A stretch of 64,000 bases of DNA from Vesta saturnalis. Taxonomy: Eukaryota > Arthropoda > Insecta > Coleoptera > Lampyridae. Shown here in pieces: positions 48,380-60,761 of this stretch. The notes beneath the pieces were generated by a model. The model worked only from the letters and a program-made list of their open reading frames with translations, searched no databases and had not been told where the DNA came from. The stretch lies in assembly GCA_036346205.1 (NCBI GenBank), contig JARFJB010001595.1, forward strand, positions 1,061,001 to 1,125,000, written 5' to 3'. The position numbers and the translations under genes were made by a program. How positions within the stretch are numbered: position 1 is the stretch's first letter; each line of letters opens with the position of its first letter.

Positions 48380-49225
48380 ATTCTTTGTTTACAGTGCACT
48401 CTATCCTTGTAAATGTGCGGCAACTTACTTGATTTTAGTAACTCCTTTCCATTGGATCTGAAATTTAGATTTAATTTGCATTAATTGCAAAATAGGAGGA
48501 ATTAAATTGAGAGATTCAACGTGCACTACACATTTAAGTAGTAATGTATTAGTAGTAGATCTTGTAAGTAAAAAACTATTCCCTTACCTTATTTTTCCTA
48601 AGTTGCATATCAATGGATTTGTGAGAAATGCTATCCATGAATGAAAATTCTTACTATATTTTTAACAACCATGCGATAAAATAATACAGTATTGAGTCAT
48701 GTAGCTTCCTAAAACCCTTTCAGAAGCATCGTGAATTAAATACTTTTAAGCAACAAATAAAACGTAAAATTTAATCAAAATTATATGGAAATTATGTAAC
48801 AATGCAACACCTCTTTCATCATGTAAAATCTTTTAATAATAAATTATGGATTCAACTAGACTACTTTTCGTGCAACAAAATTATATAAAATATTATGAAT
48901 TATATAACATTGCGCTACATGACTCTCCAAAATAGTTTATAGAAATATTTGTAGGAGCGCGTGTGTTAGAGTTGTGGATAGGTTATCTTTTAGACACAAA
49001 ATCTACAAACTAGTGCAATGGTTAAGTTGACTGGTGATCTATATTATCTTATTGTTAGAAGTGATCTACATACCTACACAAATAAGTAATTTTTTTAACG
49101 TTTTGACGTATTTGTGTGTAGAATCCATCATTCCTTTATCTACCATATTTTGTCAGGGGTTTTAATTATCTTAGGAGTAACTCTGTGTATAAACATTTAA
49201 TATATCTAAATATACACAACGCTTA
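48380..49225. other. AT-rich, no gene seen
   Basis: No open frame or recognised repeat. Confidence 0.5.
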
Positions 49226-49228
49226 AAT

Positions 49229-49273
49229 GTGCTTGTGTGTGTGCGTGTGTGCGTGTGTGCGTGTGTGCGTGTG

Positions 49274-49304
<31 letters not shown>

Positions 49305-49361
49305 TGTGCGTGCGTGTTGCTGTGCTTGCTGTTGCGTGGTGCGTGTGTGTGTGTGTGTGTG
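49229..49361. repeat. (GTGTGC)/(GT) microsatellite
   Basis: Mixed GTGTGC, GTGC and GT runs; the Cys/Val-rich open frame across it is an artefact. Confidence 0.97.
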
Positions 49362-49439
49362 AAAGCTTGTGTTACCTCACTTACACCAAAGTGGTTTTGA
49401 AAATTGCACTAGTCTCTATTGCTTATAATTATCTAGGTA

Positions 49440-50600
49440 CTTGACTTATACTTACTGAAGTACTACAGCGGTGAAGACTAGCAGCTACAACATTGGAATT
49501 TAAAATTACAGAATGTTTTAGTAAATTTAAAAAACTTACTCTCAATGAATACCACATATCAGTTTTGTTTTTATTAATTATGCTTAACGTATGAAAGCAG
49601 ACTTATATAAACCAGATCTGACTTTTTTTTAAATAAATATTTAAAAGACGAGTGTTATATTATGATCTCCATAAATATGACACTAAAGTGTTAATATTAT
49701 AACGGATTTATTTCGTAAAAATAGAATAATTGTTTGCATTTTGTTAAAATTACATGGAATTTTAACAAGATTATATAATATCCATTGTTGTGAATGCACG
49801 TATTATGTGACGTTTTTTAAATAACACTGTTTAAATTTATGTTATGTTGGTAATAAGATATTAAATACATATTTTAAATTTTAAGAAAACTGACGAGACA
49901 ATATAAATAAATTGTGTTACCCAACGTTGATTAGTTATGTAGCAGTAATGGATTAAAAAAGTTTAAACTGTCATATTGTTACTAATGGTTGATAATAATA
50001 TATTAATAGATATAAGTAAATACAAGAGCTAATATTACATTACTAAAGTAATAAACAGGCTAGAGAAGGACCCACATGTTCAAAAAAGATCAACAAGGGA
50101 CGGAAATGCATAAGAGATCTCTAAACATGTGATAATTTGTTCATCGAATTAACTTTCTTGTTTGCCCTTTAGCTCATTAACATTGTCCCATTTACAGAAG
50201 TGTTGGGTTTTAATTTGCGCGGTACCGACCTTATTCAGTAACTAAATCGACAATACCTAATGATCTAAAATTAGCGCGAAACCTTGGTGAAAAAAATCAT
50301 AATTAAGCTACACATGAGAAAAAACTTAGAAATAGCTTTTATTTTGTGGGATGGCCGATAGAGGGCGTAAGTGGTGCACGAAACTTTTTTAGAAAAGGAT
50401 TCAAGCTTATATTCGACAAAGGTATCTAAATTAAACTTCTCGAAAATTTTTAAATACGTGTTTATTTAAAATTCATTAGTTCTAACTCTTGAAGCAAAGT
50501 GATGGAGGAAGCGCAAACTTTTAAGAAAAAGTAAATAACTTCAATTTGCGTTGACCAAAACTATCAAACTTCATTATAATTTTTTGTTAAGAACAAATAA
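49440..50600. other. AT-rich, no gene seen
   Basis: No supported feature. Confidence 0.5.
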
Positions 50601-50604
50601 GTTC

Positions 50605-50800
50605 ATAGGTAAATATGTAATTAAAAATTATTATTAATTTTATTAAATACATACATAAAGTTACTAGTAGGATTTGAACCTACGACCTGTATTGAGAATA
50701 CCGCGCTAACCAACTGCGCCATCAAGCTTCAAATCGATGTAAATTTTGTCTTTATGTAGTAGAACTGGTGTAAATTCTAAATATAATGGTATTACAATCA
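50605..50800 (-). mobile_element. tRNA-core SINE, copy 1
   Basis: On the minus strand a head (TTGATTGTAAT...TTTACACCAGTTCTAC...AAGACAAAATTTACATCGAT) is followed by a tRNA-like core (GATGGCGCAGTTGGTTAGCG, then GGTCGTAGGTTCAAATCC) and a TTTATTAAA-type tail. The A box and B box of an RNA polymerase III promoter are clear. The anticodon loop has lost bases and the acceptor ends do not pair, so this is not a working tRNA gene. Confidence 0.8.
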
Positions 50801-50904
50801 AACTACTTACTTAATGAAATGTGAGCCTGCAATATCACAAGGATTCACACATACCAAAGTAACTTGGCTAATATCGAATTTGTTTTTGTTATGAAAGAAT
50901 AAGT

Positions 50905-51115
50905 TCATAGGTAAATATGTAATTAAAAATTATTATTAATTTTATTAAATACATTGATTGTAATCTCATTATATTTAGAATTTACACCAGTTCTACATAC
51001 ATAAAGACAAAATTTAATCCATGAGTTGGTTAGCGGTACTCTAAAAGTACAGGTCAGGTTCAAATCCTACGGTAAACTTTTATTTATGTTTTTAATAAAT
51101 TAATATTAAAATTAT
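50905..51115 (+). mobile_element. tRNA-core SINE, copy 2 (degenerate)
   Basis: The same head (TTGATTGTAATCTCATTATA, CACCAGTTCTACATACATAA) and a shortened core (GAGTTGGTTAGCGGTACTCT, then AGGTTCAAATCCTACGG) lie in plus orientation, followed by the TTTATTTATGTTTTTAATAA tail. In front of it is a stray piece of the same tail identical to the end of copy 1 (about 50 bp). With copy 1 it forms an inverted pair. Confidence 0.75.
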
Positions 51116-51119
51116 CAAA

Positions 51120-52070
51120 CTTTAGTTTCGTTGACAAGATTTCTCTCTGCTCTCTTAATTGCGATATAAACTATTTTCCTGCATTTCTCATATTGGTCGA
51201 TAAAGTGCGCTTTTATATGATCTTTCTGTTTTTCTTTTCAAAATTTTTAAATGCAAAGGAGGAATCTCAGTTATTAGTGAAGATGGAGGCATACAATTTT
51301 ATGATACTGTACTTTTTTTTCAATCGAACTTGGCATTGTCTTAATTATCATGGCCTACTTAGCTTTTTAGATATAGGACAATATCTTCAGAGATTTCTTT
51401 GTTCTTTAAGAATATAGATACCGTATACATTTGTGAAACGCTTTAAAACAAGCGTTCACTAAGGTACAAGGTATATTTTAAAATAATTTCTAAAACTACT
51501 CAGGCTAATTTTTATTCTTAAAAACGAGGTAGGCTATGACAATTATAAATACATTGTTCGTTTGACGTACAGTGTTACGAAACGGAATCTTTATGTATGT
51601 ACACTGATAAACCAAATACCTAAAACGCCATTAAAATTGGTCCACGTGGTATACGTTTGATGTTGATTTTAGAATAAAATTGTTGGTCCAGTTAACACTG
51701 AACATTTATTTGCATTTTCAGCATAATTTAAAAAATCTGTGGAACAACGACCTTCCAACCTACAAAATGGAAATTGGAGAAGTCAAATAATTTTAATAAG
51801 AATTTTTAGGATAATTATGCAAATAGACATAAATACTTATTAACTTAAAAAATCTAAAATATAAGACATTAATAATACAGTTTAACCACGTACTTTATCT
51901 AAGTGTTTTCTATCTTTGTAATATGCAGCTGTTTCAAAATATTTAATAAAACCAAAACTGCCTTTAATAAACTACCTGGATATCTATTCTAAAATTTAAG
52001 CAGCTCAAGCTAAATGAAAGCAAGCTTAAATACAAAATTTGAAGTACTGTTTTCGTTCTGGAGTTATTGC
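51120..52070. other. AT-rich, no gene seen
   Basis: A 74-codon frame at 51193-51417 is hydrophobic and low in complexity; I do not support it as a gene. Confidence 0.45.
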
Positions 52071-52077
52071 AGATACT

Positions 52078-52210
52078 AACTTACACACACACACGCACGC
52101 AGGAATGCACCTCGACGCACGCACGCACGCACGCACACACCGAGATAAATACGCACGCACACGATTACATAACCTTCTATACCTATATATGTATATGTAG
52201 GTTGGAAGGT
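52078..52210. repeat. CA/CGCA microsatellite with flanking hairpin
   Basis: CACACG and CGCA repeats (52082-52164) are followed by ATAACCTTCTATACC...GTAGGTTGGAAGGT (hairpin 52172-52210, ACCTTC with GAAGGT and inner ACCTATATA with TATATGTAGGT). The same hairpin flanks the satellite at 33.4 kb. Confidence 0.8.
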
Positions 52211-52589
52211 AAAAATAATTATATTAAATTTTTATGCATTTCGACGGTGTAATTGGTTTTAAAAAATGCGTTACATTTTTTGACTTTAACTGAAGCGATA
52301 CGTAATACGTGTTCAACATTGGCATGGGGGCATTGGAGAATTCCATAATTTGAAAATGTTGATCCAGAGAACTGACATTAATATTGTGTTATATGTACAT
52401 ATTGTCTTCATAATAAAAGTAGGAAAAATATATATTTCATTTCAATATCATACGTAACAGTATAAAGACTATACATGTAATGTGGGTTTTCAGGTTTTTA
52501 GTGATTTACGCAATCACATGATCATGAAGTTTTGAAGAGAATATACATAAATGTTAATGTTATGTACTATACTTTTGAGAGTAACCTAT

Positions 52590-54000
52590 TTTTTATGATT
52601 GTGGACCTGAACAGGCCAAATTAGTCCTATCGTGCTAAAGCACTCAGGAACACTTAAGAGGAGGATAGAGGATAATGAATTGCCAATAGATGCCTATGAA
52701 CAGCTACCTTAAATTTTCTCATATCATAAGTGAGAGGAAAACAGGAACTAGGAGATCATTCCAGAGTTTAGAAGCCGTGTAGAAGAATATGGATTGCCCG
52801 TTTGGTATTACAAGTGGAGATTTGTACTGCATACTGATGATGTGAATGAGCGAACCAGTATTTCGCGCAAAGATAGCCGAGATGGTATCAAAGAATATAA
52901 TTCAGCAGCACAATAGCCGTTGTAATAACGATCATACAAAGAAAGAACTGAAACCATCCTTGTATGCACAAGGGACTGTATGTGAGAAGTTAAGGACGGG
53001 TTATTTATAAGCCTAATCACTCTCTTTTAAATACTGCTTATACTGCTTAGATCTGTACAAAAAGCCTATTTTACGAGCAGCTGTTTTGGTAACTGACAGA
53101 AGATGGTCAACCTATGAGAGATTTGAAGATACAGTCATACCCAACAGAGTAATAGAGTCTGAAAACTTAAGAACTGAGCCATCCATACTTACAACAGGAA
53201 ATGATCGATCTTTTGACGGACATAAGGCAACACTGAGTTTTGTTAGCATTAAATTTAACTAGATTATTGCTTCCCCATTCGAGAATACGTTGAATGTCTT
53301 TGTTGATTGAATTTGCCATTTCAGCTTTAATTTCGTGATTTGACATAGAAGGTGGATTATTACTATGAGTAGACTGAGATGAACTACAGTGAAGAGTGCT
53401 ATCGTCAGCAAAGCAATGGATGGGGTTAGTTGTTGAAGAAATAAGGTCATTTATGTACAGTAGAAAAAGTGTAGGCGTTATAACGGATCCCTGTGGTACG
53501 CCCGCGTTAATGCTAACTTCTTTTGAAAAAAAGCCATCAAATACGATATGTATTCGTCGTTTATCAAGGAAACTAAAAATCCAGTTGATGAGGGTATCAT
53601 TTAATCCCAACGAGGTGAGTTTGGCAAGTAAACACTTATGCCAAACTTGGTCAAATGCCCTTGAGATATCTAAAGAGACCACAACTGTTTCACCGGACTG
53701 CTCTACTGTATTGTTCCAAACTTGGGTCACATATGAAAGAAGATCACCAGTTGAACGACTTTGCCTAAACCCATATTGGTGGTCACCAAGGAGTTTGTTA
53801 GTTTCAAGGAACGCGAGCAGTTGCTGATTGATGGCTTTTTCCGTGATTTTAGACAAAATGGAAGTGATGGCAATTGTTCGGTAGTTTGTGGGATCGGTCT
53901 TATCGCCCTTTTTGGGAATAGGTTGAACATTTGCTAACTTCCATGATGAAGGGAGTTCCCCAGAAGACATAGAGATCGTATAGAGCTTAGATAGGACTGT
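52590..54000 (-). pseudogene. Jockey/CR1-like LINE, 5'-truncated copy
   Basis: A single open frame of 267 codons (53970-53167) holds most of the reverse transcriptase: NVQPIPKKGDKTDPTNY, ITEKAINQQLLAFLE, HQYGFRQSRSTGDLLSYVT, VVVSLDISRAFDQVWHKCL, INAGVPQGSVITPTLFLLYI and HCFADDSTLH with the catalytic FADD. The C-terminal part (FSDSITLLGMTVSSNLS and so on, to about 52620) is frameshifted. The 3' end, CCTGAGTGCTTTAGCACGAT in LINE sense, is the same as in the plus-strand copy. The endonuclease is absent: the copy stops at about 54000. Confidence 0.9.
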
Positions 54001-54059
54001 TACTAGTAATTAACTCGGTACTTATTAACAATACACTATCTACGTAATTGTACTATTAT

Positions 54060-57000
54060 TGTGTGAGAAAAAAATAAACAAAATGGATATTTACAGTTCT
54101 TTTTTAAATACAAGCTACAAGCATTACTCATTGCAGAAGGGGAAGGGCAGGACGTTCTTCAAGATTAGTAATGGGCTGGGTGACAAATTTTCTGATGTAA
54201 TTTGCTTTCTCCCTGCCCTTGACGTAGATAATATTTGCTAGATAAACCAATTGCCTGATAAGTTTCTGAAATTGGTGTGGGAGTGTTTGTCCCTCATTAC
54301 AAGGTGGTAGGCATGTATACTCCATGCCAGCCGGGGAGGTACCACCACCCTTACCAAGGGGTCCTTAATATTGGGTCTCCGATTTTCTGAGCTCGGTAAG
54401 GGCTCCGGTTACCTTTTCCATCACCCTTAATCTATTCTCATCCTTATTCTTCCTTCTCGCCCTCACTGTCTTCCTATCGGATTAAAAGTCCCAAAAAAAA
54501 CAAGATGGCTGTGGTTTCTAGGGTTATAAATTCCGGACGTAAAATCCTGCCCCATTCGGATGTCCGGGAGGGCAGGGCCCAAGCGACCTCGGTCATCGAA
54601 AGTATCAACTTTCTGATTCACTATGGCAACATCCGCGGTATCAGGTCTAATCTTAATGCTATTCACCAACATCTTGAACAATTACAACCTGATATTTTGT
54701 TTCTATCTGAAACACAAGTCTCCTCTGAAAGCTCCGAGTCACCCGACTTGCAATTTCCTCAATACCACCTTAAACTTTCGATATAAAGGAGGCGTATGTG
54801 CCTACATCAAGGACAGAATTGCCAAGAGGGTTTCTTCCTTAGAAAATAAAAATTTTGACGTGATTTGGTTTAAAAATTCTGGTCCTAATTTTGTGAAATT
54901 CTACTGTTGCATTTATAGGTCTCCTAATGACAGCAACTTTCAAGACTTCTTCGATTACCTTAGTATGAAAGTTGACTATCTCCTGTCTCAGTTTCCATCT
55001 TGCGATATCTCATTTGTAGGCGATTTCAATGTTCATAACTCTAATTGGCTTCAATTTTCATCTACTACAAATCCCGCTGGTCATAGTGCAGAAACATTTG
55101 CTATTTCATGTGATCTCACACAAATGATTTCTGAACCCACAAGAATCCCTGATAACCCTAACCATACTCCACATCTTCTAGATCTCTTTCTTACATCAAA
55201 CCCTCTTGTTTATAAAACTTCCGTTCTTTCGCCTTTAGGTCTTTCCGACCATTGTCTAATAAAAATCATTTCTACTGTACTTAATTCCACTGTTGTTCGC
55301 AAAACCGATAGAACCTTGTGGTGTTTTAAGTCAGCTCGATGGAGTGATTTACGGGATTTCTTTGCAACCTTTCCATGGCGTGAATATTGTTTTAAGTCGT
55401 CCTCTTCTTCGGACATCGCTCTTTCAGTATCTGAAGTCATCCTCATGGGAATGGAGTTATACATTCCCAAAAAACAGTACCGTATAGGTCATTCACGTTC
55501 CCAACCCTGGTTCAATAAGGCTTGTTCTGATGCAATATCTTTAAAAAATAAATGTTACATTAAATGGAAATCTAATAAATGGTTGACAGTCATGTAGAAT
55601 ACGTTGGTGCTAGAAATATTTACAAAAGTGTTATTACTAAAACTAAAAAGTTGTTCGAACAACGAAAATGCAATGAACTAGCTACATTCCCTTTAGGCAG
55701 TCGTAAATTTTGGTCTTTAGCTAAAGCCATTAGTAAAAACTTTGGAACATCTTTATTTCCCCCCCTGACATCTATTGAGGGATTGGTAGTTGCTGATTCT
55801 GTAGACAAAGCCAACGTTTTTGTGGATTTGGTTGCATCAAACTCGTGTCTCAATGATTCTGGAAAGATGTGCCCCTAGTCAATTCTTCTTCATACGCTAT
55901 GAAACCAATTCATTTTCGGTACAAGCTCTTGGAATCGATCATCAGTAGGCTTGATCTCAATAAGGCGACTGCCCCAGACGGTATCCCAACTATTGTCTTA
56001 AAGGAATGTTCCCCCGAACTAGTACCAGTCCTACCCAAGCTCTATTCGATCTCTATGTCTTCTGGGGAATTCCCTTCATTATGGAAGTTAGCAAATGTTC
56101 AACCTATTCCCAAAAAAAGCGATAAGACCGATCCCTAAAATTACCGACCAATTGCCATCACTTCCATTTTGTCTAAAATCACGGAAAAAGCCACCAATCA
56201 GCAACTGCTCACGTTCCTTGAATCTAACAAATTAAGGAGTGACCACCAATATGGGTTTAGGCAAAGTCGTTCAACTGGCGATCTTCTTTCATATGTGACC
56301 CAAGTTTGGAACAATACAGTAGAGCAGTCCGGTGAAACAGTTGTAGTCTCTTTAGATATCTCAAAGCCATTTGACCAAGTTTGGCATAAGTGTTTACTTG
56401 CCAAACTCACCTCGTTTGGGTTAAATAACCTCATCAACTGGGTTTTAGTTTCCTTGATAAAACGAATACGTGTCGTAGTTGATGGCTTTTTTCAAAAGAA
56501 GTTAGCATTAACGCGGGCGTACCACTGGGATCCGTTATAGCGCCTACACTTTCTGCTACTACGACCTTATTTCTTCAACAACTAACCCCATCCATTGCTT
56601 TGCTGACGATAGCACTCTTCACTGTAGTTCATCTCAGTCTACTCATAGTGATAATCCACCTTCTATGTCAAATCAAGAAATTAAAGCTGAAATGGCAAAT
56701 TCAATCAACAAAGACATTCAACGTATTCTCGAATGGGGAAGCAATAATCTAGTTAAATTTAATGCTAACAAAACTCAGTGTTGCCTTTGTCCGCCAAAAA
56801 GATCGATCATTTCCTGTTGTAAGTATGAATGGCTCAGTTCTTAAGTTTTCAGACTCTATTACTCTGTTGGGTATGACTGTATCTTCAAATCTCTCATGGG
56901 TTGACCATCTTCTGTCAGCTACCAAAACAGCTGCTCGTAAAATAGGCTTTTGTACAGATCTAAGCAGTACTTTACCTCTCGACAACTCCTTCTGCTGTAT

Positions 57001-57520
57001 ATGGCCCAAATTCGGCCTCATCTGGAATATAATTCTCACCTTTGGGTTAGTGCTCCCCAATACGCTTTCGATATCGTTGATCGTATTCAAAAGAGGATTA
57101 GGCTTATAAATGACCCGTCCTTAACTTCTCACAAAGTCCCTTGAGCATAGAAGGATGGTTTCAGTTCTTTCTTTGTATTATCGTTATTACAACGGCTATT
57201 GTGCTGCTGAATTATGTTCTTTGATACCATCTCGGGTATCTTTGGAAAACTCGGTTCCTCATTCACATCATCAGTATGCAGTACAAATCTCCACTTGTCG
57301 TACCAAACGGGCGCAATCCAATTTTCTACACGGGGTTCTAAACTCTGGAATGATCTCCCTAGTTCCTTTTCTCACTTATGATATGAGAAAATTTAAGGTA
57401 GCTGTTCATAGGCATCTATTGGCAATTCATTATACCTCTATCCATCCTCCTAAGTGTTCCTGAGTGCTTTAGCACGATAGGCCTAATTTAGCCTATTCAG
57501 GTCCACAATCATAAATAAAA
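54060..57520 (+). pseudogene. Jockey/CR1-like LINE, near full-length but broken
   Basis: A GC-richer leader (54240-54500) precedes an ORF opening MAVVSRVINSGRK at 54505. The endonuclease follows in two frames: NIRGIRSNL and PDILFLSETQ, then GGVCAYIKDR, CDISFVGDFNVHNSNWL, DLFLTSNPLV and LGLSDHCLI, covering the expected catalytic motifs. Reverse transcriptase continues from LDLNKATAPDGIPTIVLKEC (55950) through QYGFRQSRSTGDLLSYVT to the FADDS box at 56600, then ITLLGMTVSSNLSWVDHLL and the C-terminal end at 57463. Frameshifts at about 54780, 55590, 55875, 56140, 56500 and 56780 disable it. The 3' untranslated end with (A/T)-rich tail is at 57465-57520. Confidence 0.9.
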
Positions 57521-57599
57521 AAATTCTTTTTTATACGGCGTTTTTATGCATTAAATGAATAAGTTGACGGCAAATCCCCATATCCAGTGTATGTCATGA

Positions 57600-58900
57600 A
57601 TACGGTGGTTTAAACAGATAGTGTTCAACTTCCGTTAAAAATTGCCAGTTTTGTTCGGGGTAAAATCTTTTGCAATTAAACGATGAAGTATAAAACAGTA
57701 TGATGTCACAGTAACAGGTATGTTAACCAAATTTTCGTATTCTACACGACGTATCACTGTTTTAAAGTGTAATGGCTCTTTTAGATTCGAGCCGTCTACC
57801 ACTATCAATTGCACGACTGCCGTAAATTGATTAGGTGTGAGTAATGCTTGTCCATTTTTTAATAACGTAACATTTGGAAGAAATACTATAATATCTTTTA
57901 GTGCACGTTAATCGAATCTAATGATATCTTGCGACACATTATTCTCTCGCCCCGTTTGAAATCCTATAAAAATGTATGTAGGTGTTTCTATACTTGTAAA
58001 TGTTTTGAATGCCCATGTATATTAATCTCTTGTTAGTACGGCTGGATATGTTTTCTAACTTCGAAATGCTTCAATAACGCTAATTTCCCCGCTAATGCTG
58101 AAATAATGTGTGAATCTTTCCAACATATCTTGTCTATATTAACTTTTACCGCTACTTCCGCCACAGTTGAAATTACTGCGTCAATGTTTCTACAAATTAA
58201 AACTAATTCTTATCTGATGTTCAAAAAGACTTTGTTGTAATCTTCAGCAAAGCTGAGTAGCATTCACAAAGTTACGCAAACATTCAAATATCTTTAAAAA
58301 TTTGTTAGTGTGCAGATTGATGTAGTTAACGAACCAGCATCCTTATGAGGTGCGAGATCATTTGGTGTCTGATATCAAACCTTTTATTGTTCAAGTTAGT
58401 CCAACCTTAATTACGGAATCTAGTACATATCCTATTTATTTCGTATCCAATGCCACTGAATAAAAATGCAATTCCTTTATTAACGAAACCACCGGGGATA
58501 GTATCATAAAATGAACATGTCGTTCTAAATGGATATTTTGATTTCATCATCGCTTTTAAACAGCGTAGTATATGGCTGATGGGTCTGTAGTTCGTTAACG
58601 TTTAATATGCGCATTGTATTACTGTAAAACCAAGACTTTGTAGTTACGTTTTATTCTGCGCTGTTGAATGATAGACATCTACTCACTCTCAAGTTACTAA
58701 ACTTCAATCATTTATGGTTTGGTTTGTCCTGTTTACACTCACATCAATTATATGGGCTCGCCACATTTTCTTTAAATGTAATCGTATCGTTCTGATCTCG
58801 CCATTAACAATGACGAGATACCAGTCAAGTGGTATGGTGAAAATGGTAGATGTGTTTATAGGTAAATAAATAACATGTTGAGGGTATTAAATTATTTTAT
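57600..58900 (-). pseudogene. Polinton major capsid-like gene, heavily decayed
   Basis: Minus-strand frames give a string of blocks: WYLVIVNGEI and LKKMWRAHIIDV (58840-58750), DTIPGGFVNKGIAFLFSGIG with YEI and R.RN.G (58500-58400), and TFTSIETPTYIFIGFQTGRE with NNVSQD (58000-57930), then KNGQALLTPNQFTAVVQL (57870-57815). The 'aFLF..I.YEi......RN.G.T' and 'P.y.f...QTgR.n' patterns fit the double jelly-roll capsid protein of Polintons and adintoviruses. Many stops interrupt it. It is divergently oriented relative to the ATPase, next to the pX-like gene. The final third could belong to a different structural gene. Confidence 0.55.
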
Positions 58901-59375
58901 ACTCTGCTGGTACACTGGGAAAAAATTAATAAATAATATGTGATGACTTTATTTTGAAAACGACCTCTCGTTATATTGCACCCAATAATTGAGTTAATTT
59001 TGATGATGTTTTGTTCAATTCAAGCACAGGTCCTACAGACCTGTTTTATTAATTAGTAAGGTTTAAATAACTACAGAACCCAGACCCGGCTTTAAAAATT
59101 TGTATTTTCTGATCATTGCTAATCGTAATTTATATAAATATTAAACTACCATTTTTAAAACTCAATACAAAATAAACCATTCTAACAAATATATTAAGGG
59201 AAATAACTCGTAAAGTGCAACGAATTTGTTAATCTCTACAGCAATACCTAGTTTAGGACATTCTAGAATAATTTAAGGAAAGATTAAATTATTTTTTTCG
59301 ATTGAATAATTGAGCAATAATAAAACAACATTTCTAGGTATATTCGAATGTTCATTTTTCTAGAACAATGAGACT

Positions 59376-59377
<2 letters not shown>

Positions 59378-59419
<42 letters not shown>
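59378..59419. repeat. (TA)n microsatellite
   Basis: TA tract at the 3' side of the pX-like gene. Confidence 0.97.
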
Positions 59420-59423
<4 letters not shown>

Positions 59424-59509
59424 TGTTACATTCTTAAGGACAGATCTTCTAAAGCAGCTAAATTTAGTGGGCGAAGGTGAATTCAAACCTGTATTAAAAG
59501 TTTCTAATA

Positions 59510-60060
59510 TAATTATTGATTATATATTACCGGTAAAAAATATTAATATCATTAACATTCGAAGAAAAATAACAATAGCGATCGAGTTTTTTGGATACTG
59601 TTGCAAGTATAAAGCACATCCCTTCTTGTAGGGCTTCAAATAAAGTCCTATGCCGCTCCTTATAGCTACTGCCTCTATTGTTGAGTTATGACGTTGAGCC
59701 TTCTCCAATCGCTTCTTCGCCGCCGAAGCGTCATTGACAGCTTTAGCTACACCACTCGCACTAACGACAAGAGCACCCTGCAGCTGAGAGACAGCGGTAT
59801 TAGGAGTGGAATGAAGCCGCCAGTTTTAGGTATTGGAATGATTGTAGGCCCTTGCACGTTTTTCTTTCCACCGGTAATCTTAACAGCCTTCTTAGCAGCC
59901 GATAAACTAACATCAATAAGTTTCTTCAGATTACCATATTTAAGCAGACTTTTGACAGATTTTCGAATAGGTTTCAAACTCGTCCTCTAAACGACTACTT
60001 CTCCTTGTCTTCTTAGCACTCATACGCAATGTGGTTTTAACCTTCATAGCGTTTGCTACG
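59510..60060 (-). pseudogene. Polinton pX/pVI-like minor virion protein
   Basis: The minus strand opens with a basic stretch MSAKKTRRSSRL (near 60025), then LLKYGNLKKLIDVSLSAAKK and IIPIPKTGGFIPLLIPL (59977-59800). A second frame has EKAQRHNSTIEAVA and GLYLKPYKKG (59705-59610). The 'iPK.GGflPliP' and 'QRHN.TmEaia...GLYLKPYK.G' signatures recur in a small basic, hydrophobic Polinton protein likened to adenovirus core or cement proteins. A frameshift splits the two halves near 59750. Confidence 0.75.
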
Positions 60061-60249
60061 GTAAATGGGATTTATAGCGGGATCGCAGCGAGCTAAACGA
60101 TTCTATTACTTGTTTCCTGGTCTCCAACATCGATATGCTTATTAAGGTATTTAATACTTCTCTCCCCAACAGCATGTAAACTGGTCTGTATACTATCAGC
60201 AACTGAATGATGAAGTTTACAAAGCAGCCCCAAGAACTACCTATGGACG

Positions 60250-60760
60250 ATCACAATTTCCTGAATTTTAAGTTGGGGGAAAGCATGGTCGTCTTTTTCC
60301 GTCATCAATTAGAGTAATTATTTGCAGACCTTCGGGGTGCGGGAAGACTAATGTGATGGTTAGCTTATTGGAGGCACAGCACGGTAACAATTTGAAAGTG
60401 TTTACGTTTACTCCAAGTTGCTTGAGCAACCAAAGTATAAGGCGGATGTATTCATGCCTGAAGAGATCGCTAAGAATTCTATAATGACCTTCGACGGCAT
60501 AATTCGCGATTATTTCAGTAGAGAGCGACACTCGGACGTGGACTATCTCTGCCAAACCTATTCGAAGATTCCTAAGTAATTGATTCGCGGTAATGTGAAT
60601 GTGGTTGTATTATTTAAACAGGATTGTATAAATTTGAAGCATGTATATGATGATGATGTAGGAACCGATATGACCTTCGATCAATGTGCTCTCGATGTTG
60701 GCAGACTAAATACGATTTCGGGGGCATTGTAAAAGACTTTGATTACAGGAGATAACCCGA
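60250..60760 (+). pseudogene. Polinton packaging ATPase (FtsK/HerA type)
   Basis: Plus-strand frames give RPSGCGKTNVMVSLL at about 60335, a Walker A motif, after a hydrophobic strand. Then come SCLSNQSI, a DGIIRDYFSRERHS block and LCQTYSKIPK (60550-60575), and NLKHVYDDDVGTDMTFDQC at 60640-60690, all typical of the DNA-packaging ATPase of Polintons. The Walker B strand is blurred and several frameshifts are present. It is followed after a few bases by the fibre-like gene in the same direction. The minus-strand open frame of 95 codons here is a shadow. Confidence 0.8.
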
Positions 60761-60761
60761 A

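Noticed and set aside
49229..49444. 71-codon Val/Cys-rich frame
   Set aside because: GT/GC microsatellite.
50660..50730. Functional tRNA gene
   Set aside because: A and B boxes are present, but the anticodon loop is shortened, the acceptor strands do not pair, and the same core recurs within a dispersed SINE.
53396..53827. 143-codon plus-strand frame
   Set aside because: Antisense of the LINE reverse transcriptase on the minus strand.
60268..60555. 95-codon minus-strand frame
   Set aside because: Antisense of the Polinton ATPase, whose Walker A motif is on the plus strand.
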